Assembly: GCA_022496805.1 (NCBI GenBank)
Contig: CM040091.1
Coordinates: forward strand, 15,614,336-15,678,335
DNA from: Pohlia nutans
Lineage: Eukaryota; Streptophyta; Bryopsida; Bryales; Mniaceae
DNA length: 64,000 nt
Direction: 5' to 3'
A model generated the notes under the pieces. The model worked only from the letters and a program-made list of their open reading frames with translations, ran no database searches and was not told the DNA's origin. Made by a program: the position numbers and the translations under genes. Below are positions 1 through 11,239 of this stretch, one piece after another. Numbering within the stretch: position 1 is the first letter of the stretch; each line of letters opens with the position of its first letter.

Positions 1-1216
1 TTGGTACCTTCATAATATCCAAGAAACACACACTTTTCGGCCTTTGCGTCAAGTTTCGTCCTACGAGCATCCGGTACCTTTGCATATGCAATGCATCCAA
101 AGATGCGCATGTGTGAAATATTAGTCCGCCTCCCACTCCACGCTTCCTCGGGTGTCATGTTTGCAACGGCACTTGTAGGGCACCGATTGCGAGTGTACAC
201 CGCATTCACCACCGCTTCTGCCCAAAGCTCCAACTTCAAGTTTTGAGCATGCAACATGCTCCTTGCCATCTCCACAATGGTTCGGTTGGCACGCTCTAAA
301 ACTCCATTTTGTTGAGGGGTATGCAGGGCCGATGTTTGGCGCGCAATGCCTTTTTTCTTCAAAAACTCATCAAACTTGTTGGACATGAATTCGTCGCCGT
401 TGTCGGATCGAAACACCTTGATCTTCTTCTCGGATTGCTTCTCCACTAATGCCTTGAACTCGTTGAACTTGTCAAAGCACTTGCTCTTCGCCTTGATTGG
501 ATAGAGCCAAATCTTCCTTGAAAAATCATCAATGAAGGTCACAAAGTACTTGCATCCCCCCATCGACGGAGTCTTCATTGGGCCACACACATCCGAATGA
601 ACGATTTCCAAAAGCTGCGTGGCACGAGTTGCCGCTTCACCCGCAAAAGACAATTGTTGTTGTTTGTCCTCAATGCAACCTTCACAAATGGATGAAGAAG
701 AATCCACATGCGATTGGAGTAGGTCCATACCGCTTACCATGCCACGAAGAGTTTTGACACTCTTGATGTTCAAATGGCCGAGGCGACGATGCCACAACTC
801 TAACTTGTCGTCCTTTGTGCTTGATTGCACCAACGCCGCCGATTCACTCGTATGCACCTTCGAAAACGTAATGTGGTACAAACCGTCGATTTCTTCGATG
901 ATGGCCACTTTCTCTCGACTCGGTGACAACACAAAGCTTCCCGTATCACTAAACTCTACACGCAAGCTTTTGGCAACCAAATGCCGTACCGAAAGAAGGT
1001 TGGCTTTGAGTTTGGGAATGTGGAGGACATCTTTGATAGTGATTGTCTTCATACGACCCCCCACCTCGGTGTTCACTACAATTTGGCCTTTCCCCACGGT
1101 CTCAAGTACCGTATTATCTCCCAAAATCACTCTCTTTGGCAAAATAAGATGATAGAAATGGAAACAACTCCTTTCGGGTGTCATGTGAATCGGGGCACCC
1201 GAATCAACAATCCAAT
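1..1216 (-). CDS. copia pol, partial: protease, GAG-pre-integrase, integrase
   Basis: One uninterrupted frame runs from the post-frameshift gag to the window edge. It shows the protease motif WIVDSGA (about 1216), the GAG-pre-integrase motif LWHRRLGHLN followed by the CX2C of the integrase zinc finger region, and the integrase core. The DDE catalytic set is visible: FIDDFSRK near 519-539, SDNGDEF near 391-415, and NGVLERANRT near 268-310. The order is typical of plant copia polyproteins. The fragment ends in the integrase C-terminal part (KCVFLGYYEGT), so the polymerase half is not in this window. The frame has no stops here, so this part has decayed less than gag. Confidence 0.9.
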
Positions 1217-2101
1217 CACTCACACTACCGTTGCATGATACGTGACTTGCTATGTTTGTGTATTCGTAATCATCATCACTCATGCTTATGTCACATGAGA
1301 CATACCTTGTGGTGAAAGCATACTCATCATCCTTGTCGGTTGTCTTTGTGTTGTTGGCACTCTCGCCCTTCTCATTGTACTTACGTTTGAAACAATACTT
1401 TGCGAGGTGACCCTTCTTGCCACAATAGAAGCATACCTTGTCGCTAGAGCTCCCACTGCCTCCTTTCTTAGATTGCTTCGCCATAAAAGCCGCATTATCT
1501 CCACGAGACTCATTCTCCTTTCGCTGCGAGAGCTCGTGCAACAACCGCGACGTCACATAGTCCAATGTGAGTTCGGAAATGGGCCTCGTCTCCATAGCCA
1601 CAATGAGATACTCAAATGAGGGTGGTAGACTTTCCAAGAGCGTCATCACGATGTCCCCATCCAAGATGGTCACGGCCGCACCGTTGAGTTGATCCGCAAG
1701 TGACTTGAGCTTGTTGATGTGCGCTAACATGTCGTCTTCTTCCTCCATCTTGATGGTGAAGAACTTGCGCCGCAAAAAAAAATGTTGGCCAAACTCTTCG
1801 CTTCGTGAATGTTGCAAAGCTTGGCCCATGCTTCCGCAGATGTCTTGCAGGAACAAATGTGCGCGAGTTGCGAATCCGAGAGATTGAGGGCCAAAATCGC
1901 AAATGCCTTCTTCTCCCTCTTCATGTATGCTTGCATGACGCGAGGGTCCTCAGTAGACTGAAGAGGTTTCTCGCTTCCGTCAACAATCTCCTACAAGTCC
2001 TTCTCGGCTATCACCATCTCCATTTTAAACTTCCACAAGTGGAAATTCACGCCATCAAACTTGTCCACTACTTTGGAACCCTCACTCTCAGAAGACGCCA
2101 T
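1217..2101 (-). pseudogene. copia gag (capsid plus zinc knuckle), broken
   Basis: Translation starts at an ATG at 2101 with MASSESEG and runs through the usual copia gag features (FHLWKFKMEM, then AWAKLCNIHEAKSLANIFF). Two lesions are visible. A TAG at 1991-1993 stands where copia gags normally have Trp (EKDL-stop-EIVDG). A run of nine A's on the plus strand at 1774-1782 is one base short of what is needed to join LANIFF to LRRKFFTIKMEEEDD, giving a frameshift. After the shift the frame is open through the CCHC knuckle (C-X2-C-X4-H-X4-C, about 1390-1437) into the protease. It would have formed the virus-like particle core. The copy cannot make full Gag without suppression and frameshifting. 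Confidence 0.88.
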
Positions 2102-4454
2102 GATGTACAATATGTCTTACCAGTCAACCCTCAAACTCAACACCTATGTGCTTCCAATGCCTCTTCGACAACCGTTAACCTCAAATCAGCACTTTTGTGC
2201 TCCCAATCACTCAATGCACGTAATTGACACCTTTGTATCCCTTAATAGCACTAAATCAATGCTCATAGACTCAAACAAGCTCCTCAAAACCCGAATTGCA
2301 TTGAAATTGCCTAAAACCGCACCTTTGTGCTCCCATGTGCATTCCACAAAAAAACTTTTGAGCACTCCAAGGGCATGAAACACATGCAACACCTTGTCCC
2401 AAGTGCCCAACCGCTCAAATCAAATCGTAGACCCTTCCCTTAGAGCCTCAACACCTCACAAAACACTCGCAATTTCACAAGTGCATCAACTTGAACAAAA
2501 CAATGTTCCGCTTACAAAAGGGTTTGGGAATCAAGAAAGAAGAGCACCAAAGGAAGAAGTTGACTACAAAGAGTGCTCCACTTGCAACTTCAGCCCGTAC
2601 GCACCTCTAAGAGACAAGACTCCTCCAGAAAACTCAAACTGCTCCCTAAAGCTTCAAACCAACCCCTTCCGCAACGACCTCCAACAAAATGCTTCAACGC
2701 AATCCAACACTCACGCAACACACATGAGTGGGCCCATAACCTGTAAAAGGTAACAGAGGAATGCACAAAGCACACACATAAAGACAAGGAATGCGTAGAA
2801 AGAGATATCTTTACTCAAGGGCTCCCCCGCTTAAGTAGTGTACAGGTGACGTGCCTCTTGGCAATCCATATGGGATAACTCAATACTACAGGTTTCCAAA
2901 GTACGTGAAACCCCTTTGGCTTCTAGCAACACTATCCTTCATCTTCTACTTCAACACTATACAAACGTCTTTATTCCACCTCATATTTGTGAAATAGGGG
3001 CATTGTAGAAAAATTAAGGACCTATATCTATTGAGAAGGGGAGCACTCCCCATCACTTTTTCACTCCGATAGTCTAGTTTTAATGAAATGTGCGCTTTGT
3101 TTTAAAAATAACTCTAATGCAGTCTACAACATTTTTTAAATTACATATCATTTGAGTTTTGTGATTTATTTAAAAATACAACATCAACATTATTTTTATA
3201 GAAGATTTTTTTAAAAATAAATAAATAAATATATAATGATAAAATTTAATTTTATAAATGTATAATAAAGTGGTTAAATAAAGAAAATCAAAATAAGTAG
3301 TAAAAGTACACAAGAGATTATATTCCACTGTTATGGAGAAAAAAGATAATCAATTTTATTGAATGGAATCTTTTCCAAAAAAATTCATGAAAGCCAAACA
3401 TTGAAAAAAATTACTAGTTTGATTCGAAATTTAAAAATTCATGAATACGTTCAAACATTTAACGCTTAGAAAAATTGTGGGAAAATTTTAGATTTTTAGC
3501 AATTTGTGAAAATGTGTTTTATGGATGAAAATATGAAATCCATAGTTTTACCTTGTTAAAAGGCCAAGCTACCTTGCCAGTACAATTGATTTTGATATGC
3601 TAAAATAATATTCCACCCTGTTTTGGTAAAAAATTTATGAAAATACATGTTTCACTTGTTTCACTTGAAAGCATTAGAGTTGAAATGTTAATTGAAGACA
3701 TTTGTAAATTTTACAAAAATTGAATATATACATATTTGTAAATAATTAAAGTCACACTCTAAGAGGCATTCTAAATTGATTAAACCATTTGAAAACAAAT
3801 TGTGCATGCATCACCCCAAAAGATAAAGGTGGAATGAAACGAACATCAACATTTTCAAATTTTCTTTTAATTACGGGATTAACTAACATTTAAACTACAT
3901 TTATGTGTATACTTTTCATGCAACAAAGGTGCCCAAATTTTACCTGCAAAAATTGTGTTATTTTCTTTAAAGAAACATAACCGATTTTGTAAGTCCACAC
4001 TGACGACATCACCACACTGACGACATTGTAAGTCTCTCAACCAAAAACAACTCAATTTTTGAAACCAAATGCCGACAACTTTGGTTTCTACTTTCTACTA
4101 AAACCTCCGTTTCTCGGAACTCGAAGGAAATATACGTGGCTTGCCTATTGATTCGGTTCTGGTACTATCGATTCGGTTCTGGAATCATGTTATTTTTCAA
4201 GGGTTTTCGTTTTGTTTGAATTCTGCAATTGAAAAAGTGACTGCACATGCTTCAGAGGGTCGATCTCATAACATTTGTAGAAATCAATGGCTTTTTCTAC
4301 ACTTAACATTGTTTCATCTAAAATTGAGCTGAACCATTATATGTCTGAACTAAAAATTGTGGATGCCCACACTAAATTTTATAAGCACTTTGCAATGGAA
4401 GTATGCCTCTCCATCATAAGCAACTCATCTCAAGCACATGGAGATAGAAATCTT
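2102..4454. other. AT-rich spacer, possible copia LTR remnant
   Basis: No coding region I can support. 2102-2960 may hold the copia leader and 5' LTR because it lies directly upstream of gag, but terminal motifs were not found. 2960-4450 is strongly AT-rich with homopolymer runs and only short chance ORFs. Confidence 0.5.
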
Positions 4455-4655
4455 AAAAAAAAAAATTAGCAGTTTTGAGTAGGTTCTAAGTAAGATTCTT
4501 CTCCGAGTTTGAATTTATTTGTTCTTTGACGAATACACGCAATGTCTTCACGGATTCTAGTGATATAAAATTGTGTTCCATCTAAACTATATTTTTCAAT
4601 TGTATTTGTCATTCTAAAAACTATGAATCATTGGTTTTTTTAGGGGTGTTTTCAT
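4455..4655 (-). repeat. Decayed T1 MITE (TTAA family) copy
   Basis: The stretch resembles the interior of the T1 family (described at 43034-43264) in reverse orientation: an AGCAGTTTTGAGTAGGTTC-like part, then TGATATAAAATT and a GAATCATTGGTTTTTTTAGG-like end. Neither terminus is intact, so this is an old copy. Confidence 0.5.
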
Positions 4656-4856
4656 TGATGACGATTACCTTGTAGGTTGCAGATAGTTGAATGCTTCCCA
4701 AAACATTAAACACCACTCAACTCATTACTTTGTAAGTCTCAGATTCTGCCAGTGGATCTTCCTGTTGTTTTTAAAGAGGATATTTATCCTCAGTTGTGAG
4801 ACACTCCCAAGGACCAAAAATGTATTCACAATGTGACGCTCCTCATTTTTTCACAG

Positions 4857-4925
4857 AGATCTTCATGACAACGGATTCTATGGCAAAATTCCCGACTTCA
4901 GAGACTTTGAGTGGCCACTGACACT
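4857..4925 (+). pseudogene. Isolated leucine-rich-repeat exon fragment (copy 1)
   Basis: A 69-base block lies between an acceptor-like TTTTTTCACAG and a donor-like GTAAG. It reads DLHDNGFYGKIPDF, close to the plant extracellular LRR pattern LxLxxNxFxGxIPxx. Plant LRR receptor genes often encode single repeats in roughly 72-base exons, so this looks like one exon of an LRR receptor-like gene. Neighbouring blocks near 4676-4733 end in a similar ...ACTTTGTAAG and may be further, more decayed exons. No kinase or complete gene is present. The same block occurs at 23135-23203 in the second segment. Confidence 0.45.
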
Positions 4926-5196
4926 GTAAGCTTCTCACTCCAATTGTTTGTTCTCAACTACGAGTACTGAACCCTAAATTTACGTTAGGCAATCATGCTT
5001 ATCGTCGCGGTTTTTTGTTTTTATCATGCTTGAAATTTCTATTGCATATTGGATGCATTTCTTTATGCGTACATTTGTAACTTTAGCTCAATCTTTAACT
5101 TGTTGGATTCTTGAAAAGGAAGATCATAGCTTGACATGTCCTATGATTGTGCATCTAAATCAATTAAGAATAGTAATAGGAACTGGAAATGAAATT

Positions 5197-5951
5197 GGGT
5201 CCGGGCCTAATCACGGTACCCCTTCCCGGACTATCCCGACTTTAGAAGAATGTCCTTTTGGTATTGAAAAAATTATTGGAAAATTACAAAATTTACATGG
5301 TATTACAGATGACATGTTGGTACACAATAATCATGTGCTATATAGGTCAAATTCAAAACTTGAATTTTTTCCTAATTTATCATGTCTAGCACCTGGTCAC
5401 ATTATAGTAGCGAAAGGACTATGTATTTAAGGTTTTTTTATTAAAACAAATATTCATGCACTTTATTAAGTTTATATTTAAGCATATCATATAGTTTCAA
5501 GGCAAAGATATTATGAAATCATAGTCTTTTTAGATTGTGTAAAAATATTTGATTTTTGAAAGTTCTCATAAATAAAGAAATATAGTAAAACATCAAATTA
5601 AGAGTTAAAATTAAACATAGATATGACTCAAACGTTGTTTTAGCTAAATTTCTTGTTTATAAACTACTTCACTATAAATTGATATTCCGGATTGAACATT
5701 CCTTTTGTCTCAAATCCGGAACTGAGGCAGTTCCAGATTTGAAGAATAAAGGAATAAAAAGGAATATATAAATTGTTCAATTTTTCTTGCTCAATACTAT
5801 TTTGGATGGAGTATTACAACTTTTACATGAATCTATCATTAAATTCATGTGATTTGAAAATGTGTAATTTTTAGCACACATTAAGTGAATTATAAAATGA
5901 CAGTGTTTTAGTGAGACGGTCCTTTTTGGAACCCATATCAGACCCGGACCC
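5197..5951. mobile_element. 755-bp non-autonomous TIR element with AATT duplication
   Basis: Ends start GGGTCCGGG on both sides, with 18 of the first 24 positions matching between the inverted termini. It is flanked by AATT at 5193-5196 and 5952-5955. In segment copy 2 the same site (GAAATTCCATG at 23469-23479) has a single AATT and no insert, which proves the insertion and the 4-bp duplication. It contains no recognisable transposase. The left part is open (a chimeric frame 5026-5430 runs into it) but encodes nothing I recognise. The superfamily is uncertain because 4-bp AATT duplications are not typical of the common plant groups. Confidence 0.85.
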
Positions 5952-6070
5952 AATTCCATGTTCCTACATATGAGTGCTCACCAAAGTCAATTATCAGTAA
6001 TAATAAGAAATTTAATGACCCATGTGTAAAAGGAGGCGATTTCAGATTACATGCACTTGCCAGAGCAACA

Positions 6071-6127
6071 CTTTGTTGAATAAGAAGCTCTTTGTTGAAT
6101 AAGAAGCTCTTTGTTGAATAAGAAGTA
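6071..6127 (+). repeat. 19-bp tandem repeat, three units
   Basis: CTTTGTTGAATAAGAAGCT repeats at 6071, 6090 and 6109. The matching place in segment copy 2 (about 23589) has one unit, so the expansion, or contraction in copy 2, followed the duplication. Confidence 0.85.
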
Positions 6128-6194
6128 TAAGTTAACTTGATTTTTGAGATTGCGGTGAAAAATGATTTTGAAACAGACAAAATGTGGGTGTTAC

Positions 6195-6323
6195 GTTTTA
6201 TCAGGAGGTAGAAACTTAAAAATTGTTCTCTCGCCAGCTTGGATTTTCGGGCTCGGTTTGCGGCGGTGTATGTTCTCTTTTTGCAATGGAATTTCACCGT
6301 TTGTCTCAAAAAATAAAAAATAA
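6195..6323 (+). mobile_element. Short retroposon-like insertion with A-rich tail
   Basis: About 129 bp absent from segment copy 2. It is flanked by direct repeats of AAAATGTGGGTGTTAC (6179-6194 and 6324-6339), while copy 2 has this 16-mer once near 23659-23674. The right end is an A-rich tract (CAAAAAATAAAAAATAAAA). A 14-16-bp target duplication plus a 3' A-rich tail is the signature of LINE-mediated retroposition (SINE or processed RNA). I could not match the body to a known small RNA, and no clear pol III box was found. Confidence 0.75.
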
Positions 6324-6360
6324 AAATGTGGGTGTTACATTGTCTAATGCGTATGCGTAT

Positions 6361-6480
6361 GTGTTAACGGAGCTGCAGGATACACAGCGGATGCTGCCAG
6401 AGAGTCTCGGCATTCCTCTGCAGGATGCCATCACGCAGGAGCTTGCCCATCTCTATTTTGACAAGGTGCAACAAAAATAA
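6361..6480 (+). pseudogene. Unidentified coding-like fragment (ELQDTQRM...)
   Basis: After the retroposon, the frame reads VLTELQDTQRMLPESLG and on to LAHLYFDKVQQK before a stop at 6478-6480. Base composition is markedly more gene-like than its surroundings. An acceptor-like GCTGCAG precedes GATACACAG and a donor-like AAG-GTGC follows, so it may be a single exon carried into the segment. Segment copy 2 (about 23700-23815) has the same stretch with a one-base deletion after DTQ, which breaks the frame. I do not recognise the protein. Confidence 0.4.
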
Positions 6481-6539
6481 ATCTTTCGCTTCCTCAATTT
6501 CAATTTTCGTGAAAATATTACTCTGAAAATTTGGATTTC

Positions 6540-6825
6540 TCTTCAGATGTCATGAATTTGCCAGTTTTTTTGGAGAATTAGGGTTAGGGTTTTGTTGAAA
6601 TGTGAGCACGCCTTGCTCATGTCTTGTATTATGTCGCATCGACGAGGAAATTCTAGATTCCATGACTCTATGGTATATGGGTTTTTGGGGTTTTGGTTTC
6701 ACGAATTTGCAATTTTGTTTTGTGAGAATTAGGGTTAGATTTTGTTGAAATGTGTGCACACTTTGTGCTTGTTTCTTGTTTCGTGTCGCATTGACGAGGA
6801 AGTTTTAGATTCCATGACGATATGT
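6540..6825 (+). repeat. Two imperfect tandem units of about 150 bp
   Basis: ATGAATTTGCCAGTTTTTTT...AGAATTAGGGTTAGGG, TTTTGTTGAAATGTG, then GACGAGGAAATTCTAGATTC, is followed by a second diverged round from about 6703. Segment copy 2 has only the first unit (23882-24027) before it diverges. Confidence 0.7.
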
Positions 6826-6829
6826 AGAT

Positions 6830-9070
6830 TTGTGTGGAACAAGTTTTGAAGAATTTACGGCTCTATATATGTACCAATGTATCATAAGATATCGATCGTC
6901 ACTAGTAATGCGAAGAGCAGCGAAGCCTTAGTTTATTTGTAGATTTTGTATAGTGTGCTACAGTGTAAAGGGTGTGGTTGAGCAAGACATTAAGAATGTT
7001 ATGTATGGATATTAGTCACTATTCATGCCTACAATATGTCCAAATTTCATGTAACTATGGATGAAGGCTTTCCTACACCCTAAATCCACATATGAAAATC
7101 GACCATTTTCTTGTGAAGGCGTTCTCATGGTACGGGTGAGTGAAAAAATTAGTTCAAAGTGATGGATTTTTGAAGAAAATGGACTTTGGAAAATTCTAGT
7201 TAATTTTTTGTAAATGATGAATGTATGAGATTTTGAAGGCTTAGGGATATGAGGGATATCCTCGGGGATGCACTCTACACTCCGTTTGAGAATCACGTGC
7301 GTTCATGACCCCCTTTGAAAACCCCCTTGTATACGAGGGATTTTATATCTAAAACTTTTGAATACATATCTATTCCATTCTAAATATATGTTTAATGTAT
7401 GTATAGGTCAACATTTTCTTCTCTAAATATGTCTATTGTATGTATACGTAATACAGCAATGTTCAAATTAATATCCCTCTTGTGCACTCACGTATACTCG
7501 TACATGTTTAGTACAGTGCACCCCCCGAGGGGATATCACGCAATGTACTTTTGGCTTGATTTATTTTTGGGCGACTGCCCTGCTACGACCACATTAGTAA
7601 AAAGTACAATGTAGTGTAAAAAAGAGCGTAAAGAACTAGAATTTCATTAGTGAGATTTTCACATGGTCTCATGTGACTAAATGTTGAATAATTACAAAAT
7701 TATATTCTAAAATTAGAATCCATTTATTCTATGATATTTAATAAGCCTCAAAAATATAATAATGGAGAAATGTGCAAGATTATAAAACTCATATGAAGAG
7801 TTTGTTTCTTAAAAACACATGTACATATGGTGATTTAGTGAAACATAAAATTTATATACCAAAAATAGTGTGGGAAGGCCTAAACCATTAAAAAATCTTT
7901 TTTTGCAACAAATTGATTTTTTACACTGTTATTACAAATCAAATTGATTGCATTAAAGATGAGTAATTTGAAAAATAAATTTGATTAGTATCACAATTAA
8001 ATAAGAAGTAAGATGCAATTGAAAATATGTTTCTAATTAATTTTTTCCCACTACATTCAGTAAGTAGTTCAGTTACTACTACCGAGACTACTAAATGTTC
8101 AGAAAGTAGGTATGATAGTGAACTATGGCGCAAAAGAAAAATCCATTATTTTTCAGTTAGACTGAAAAAGAAAATCTTTTTTCTTCGAACAAAGCCTAAG
8201 GGTTCACAAAGGATAATTTGTTAACTTATTAACTTTGATATTATCATTAAAACCTAATTGAGCACACACTTGAATTGATTTTTTAGGGCCAAGTCCAATT
8301 TTTATTTGTTATGCTCTCGGGTCTTTGAAAGAGAGTAATGAGGAGCGAAAATGCCCTGAAAGTGTCCACAGACGCCCGTCAATATCACTTCTGATAGTGC
8401 TCTCCAAAGAGCAACTTATGTCACAAGGCGTTATTGAATTGGAATTCAATTTTTATTTTTTTTAAGGCATGGTGATATTCTTTGCATGGTCTTTGTCAAT
8501 CTCAAATGATCAATAATGGACCCCAAAACGCATGTCTTAGCAACACAAGCCAAGAATGACCATGCACAGATTACCCCTTTACGTATGAGAGTTGCGCCTC
8601 ATACTGAGTTTCATGATGAATGCAATTACTATCTAATTAAGGGCACAGCAAAAATCGGCCTTTTCACAAAGCCTAATCTGCTTTCACTCGCCGTACTAAA
8701 AGAGTCTCAGTTGATTTCCTTTCCTTTAGCTACTTAGATGTTTTAGTTCATTAAGTTTTGAAAGTCCAAAATAGGATTGACCTTATGACTGTAGTCAACG
8801 AACTCATACTAATGTTAAGATATGTCGCAAATTCAAATACGTTTTGATCAATCAACAAAGTTGATTCAAGCCGCAGGGTGTAAGATTAAATTAGTTCCTA
8901 AAATATATGACATGATTTATTTTTATTTTCCTTGTTTTTTATGTAGGATTTCATTTCGATATTGTATAACTTTTTCTTTACAAACTTCAACTGAAGAGGT
9001 TTACAACTTTTGATGCTGGTAGAAAATTGAGTTACTTTTTGATGATCAATTCCAATACAACAAATGATAT
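6830..9070. other. AT-rich spacer with one dispersed repeat
   Basis: No gene supported. 7284-7510 (AATCACGTGCGTTCATGACC ... GTTCAAATTAATATCCCTC) is related to 50838-51015, so it is a dispersed repeat. The rest holds only short chance ORFs. Confidence 0.5.
7284..7510 (+). repeat. Dispersed repeat related to 50838-51015
   Basis: Shares in order a CGTGCGTT-TGACCCC block, CCCCTTGTA, a TATGT-TTGTATGTATA block and GTTCAAATTAAT-CCTC-TTTGTGCACTC with the second site. Ends are not defined. Confidence 0.6.
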
Positions 9071-9076
9071 ATTAGG

Positions 9077-9341
9077 CTTGAGGGTGGTTGCAAGCTACGG
9101 TCACCTAAGCTTTTTGTAGCGGTCGTGCACCTGCAAATCTTTAAAAATCAATTAAGACAAATGTAACAAATATTTTCAAGAAATTTTAATTTTCTAGAAT
9201 TCTAAGATGTTTTTGGAAGGTAGGAAATTTTTAGGATTTTCAAAATCATTGTTATGTTTGTCTTAATTGATTTTTTAAGATTTGCAGGTGCACGACCGCG
9301 ACAAAAAGCTTGGGTGACCGTAGCTTGCAACCACCCTTGAA
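9077..9341. mobile_element. Foldback/MITE with arms of about 85 bp
   Basis: The left arm begins GAGGGTGGTTGCAAGCTACG and the right arm is its inverse, ending in CGTAGCTTGCAACCACCCTT. The arms stay complementary through ACCTGCAAATCTT and AATCAATTAAGACAAA, about 85 bp with few mismatches, around a spacer of about 90 bp. The corresponding area is missing from segment copy 2, so the exact target duplication cannot be read. Confidence 0.8.
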
Positions 9342-10065
9342 GCAAAGAACGCAAACTGCGGAGATTAGTACTGGATTTGTACCCAACTCCAATTACTTCC
9401 AAAAAAACACAAAAGAATGTGGCTTCCATAAACTTGACTTTTTTTATATTATAAACTTGGCACAGAATCCCGCCATTGGTTTTTTTGTACTTCACGATCA
9501 CATATCAAAGCCCACTTTGAAGCCAAGCGCGACATTTCCATAAAAGGTCAACACTCTCGTTGTTTTAAATCAAAAAGGTAGAATAGGTGTCTTTACTCGT
9601 GTAGGGCCAATTTTGAATTTCCCTTGTGCTTTTAGTCTCTGAGGAAATCTCGATGCTATTTTTTCTAAGGCTAAATACGCCTATTCTTGTGTAGCAAGAG
9701 TTTTCTTGCGGATTGTCTATGATAACCTTTGCTATGCATTCTCTACCTTCCGCTTTCATTTCTATAAAACGTATTAAGTTTATGTCCACTAAAGTCTTTC
9801 ATTCTCGAAACAAAGAAAGCAAGCTTTGCTCCGGCTAAGGCTATCTTACATATAAGATCAACATACATATCTATACGTCCTACCACTCTAAGAATGTTCA
9901 CAAAAGAGAAGATTACCAACTTCAAGGAATAGTAAGAAAAAATCCATGAGACTAAGTATGAATTTTTTTGCTATTATACATTTTTGTTTATTTTTACCTT
10001 TGGCTCTTCACAAATCACGAATCGACACATGTCCTGTCTTTTGTTGAAGATTCTTTTCTCCATGT
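9342..10065. other. Spacer, no gene identified
   Basis: Short frames on the minus strand (9565-9789 and 9743-9925) have slightly more balanced composition than the surroundings and might be organelle-derived, but I recognised no gene. Confidence 0.3.
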
Positions 10066-10965
10066 TTGTACATTTTGGGAGACTTGTATTGCACCGTATT
10101 AATGCATATGTATAGGATTTACAATAGTTCAAATCAAGATTTCCATTCATTTGCAATGGATCTCTAAAGGAATCCTCTACACCTCCTCGTACATAAAATT
10201 AATTTTAAAGAAATATTACATTATTCAACACTTTACAAAAGACATAACCACATAATTGGTCACCTGTACTATTATATTTTGTTGTATGGACATTGATGTG
10301 GTGCCTCAAATGGACTTTTGATTTATATATTGTACTGTACAATGGGCTTTACAAAAGCAACCCGATTCTACAAAAGAAACAAAACCCAACTCCACAAAAG
10401 GAACCTAATTCTATAAACGGAACAAGAGTACTTTGTGACTCTTTACTCTTTACAAAAAACATAATAATTATATATTATATAATGCACTATAGTGCAAACA
10501 CGCTATGTAGGACAGTTGCATTGTAAGAACAGTCATGTCGAACTTATTCCAACAAATGCTTATTTAATCTATAATATAACACAAACTATGCACACATGCT
10601 CATGAACAAAATTTTGTTGTAAGAACTCCCAATCATGCTAGATACCGACATGAGCCAACCTAATCTATTATATAATATTGACTATGCATGCACACTCAAA
10701 CCCAAACCATTTTGTTTACGTTGTTTTTGATACTCTAGTTTATTTTTATTTTTTTATGATCACTTCAAATTGCCAACATTAAAGAGTAAAAAACAACCCC
10801 AACCCCAACCCAAACTCAAACCCACCCAGGGGTACTCTACCTCAACCCAAACCCAATTAAAACCAACTTGTCTGCGCTTGTCTACCTCTTTCAGAACCTC
10901 ATGACGACAATTTCCCTGCTAAAATTGCCAAGCACAAGCCAACCTAGTACTTCATAGTTCATATT

Positions 10966-11239
10966 CACTGGGAACTTTGACTGGTTTAGCCGGGGCTAAA
11001 CTGGGGTGGTTTAGCCCCCTCTTTAGCCCCCCTTAGCACTATGTGAAAAATGGGGGGGGCTAAATTTTTGTACCATTAGCCCCCATTTTAGCCCCCTTTT
11101 TGTACAATTAGCCAGGGCTAAAACACAAATTAGCCGGGGCTAAAATGGAAGATTTGGGTTTAGCTGGGGCTAAACTGGGGTGGTTTAGCCCCCCAAGCCA
11201 GTTTAGCCCCGGGGGCTAAACTCTCCAAAGCTTCCAGTG
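10966..11239. mobile_element. 274-bp CACTA-like MITE
   Basis: Termini are CACTGGGAACTTTGA at the left and the inverse of CACTGGAAGCTTTGG at the right. It is flanked by ATT on both sides (10963-10965 and 11240-11242). Segment copy 2 has one ATT and no insert at 25505-25507, which proves a 3-bp duplication. CACTR ends, 3-bp duplications and clustered subterminal repeats are the hallmarks of CACTA (En/Spm) elements. Here the interior is filled by a palindromic subterminal motif, GGTTTAGCCGGGGCTAAA, and variants in both orientations. It has no coding capacity. Confidence 0.88.

Larger units (their letters stand above)
1..2101 (-). mobile_element. Ty1/copia retrotransposon, 5' half (gag to integrase)
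   Basis: Read on the minus strand, the order is gag, CCHC zinc knuckle, aspartic protease (DSGA), GAG-pre-integrase and integrase, which with integrase before reverse transcriptase is the Ty1/copia arrangement. Reverse transcriptase, RNase H and the 3' LTR lie beyond the left edge. The 5' LTR should lie to the right of 2101. I could not find a clear initiator-Met primer-binding site or TG...CA ends there, although the stretch around 2750-2960 has LTR-like character on the minus strand. The gag part carries two disabling changes while pol stays open, so the copy is probably fairly young but not autonomous. Confidence 0.93.

Noticed and set aside
40..120. Separate host gene at the left edge
   Set aside because: The minus-strand frame continues the copia integrase C-terminal region (CVFLGYYEGT), so it belongs to the retrotransposon.
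2102..2960. Defined copia 5' LTR and primer-binding site
   Set aside because: No initiator-Met PBS match and no paired LTR in the window to compare with.
5026..5430. 134-codon frame as a gene
   Set aside because: The frame runs across the left boundary of the 5197-5951 transposon and is shorter and different in copy 2 (23273-23491), so it is chimeric.
9565..9925. Mitochondrial DNA insertion (NUMT)
   Set aside because: Composition hints at organelle DNA, but I recognised no organellar gene. A search against plant mitochondrial genomes would decide.
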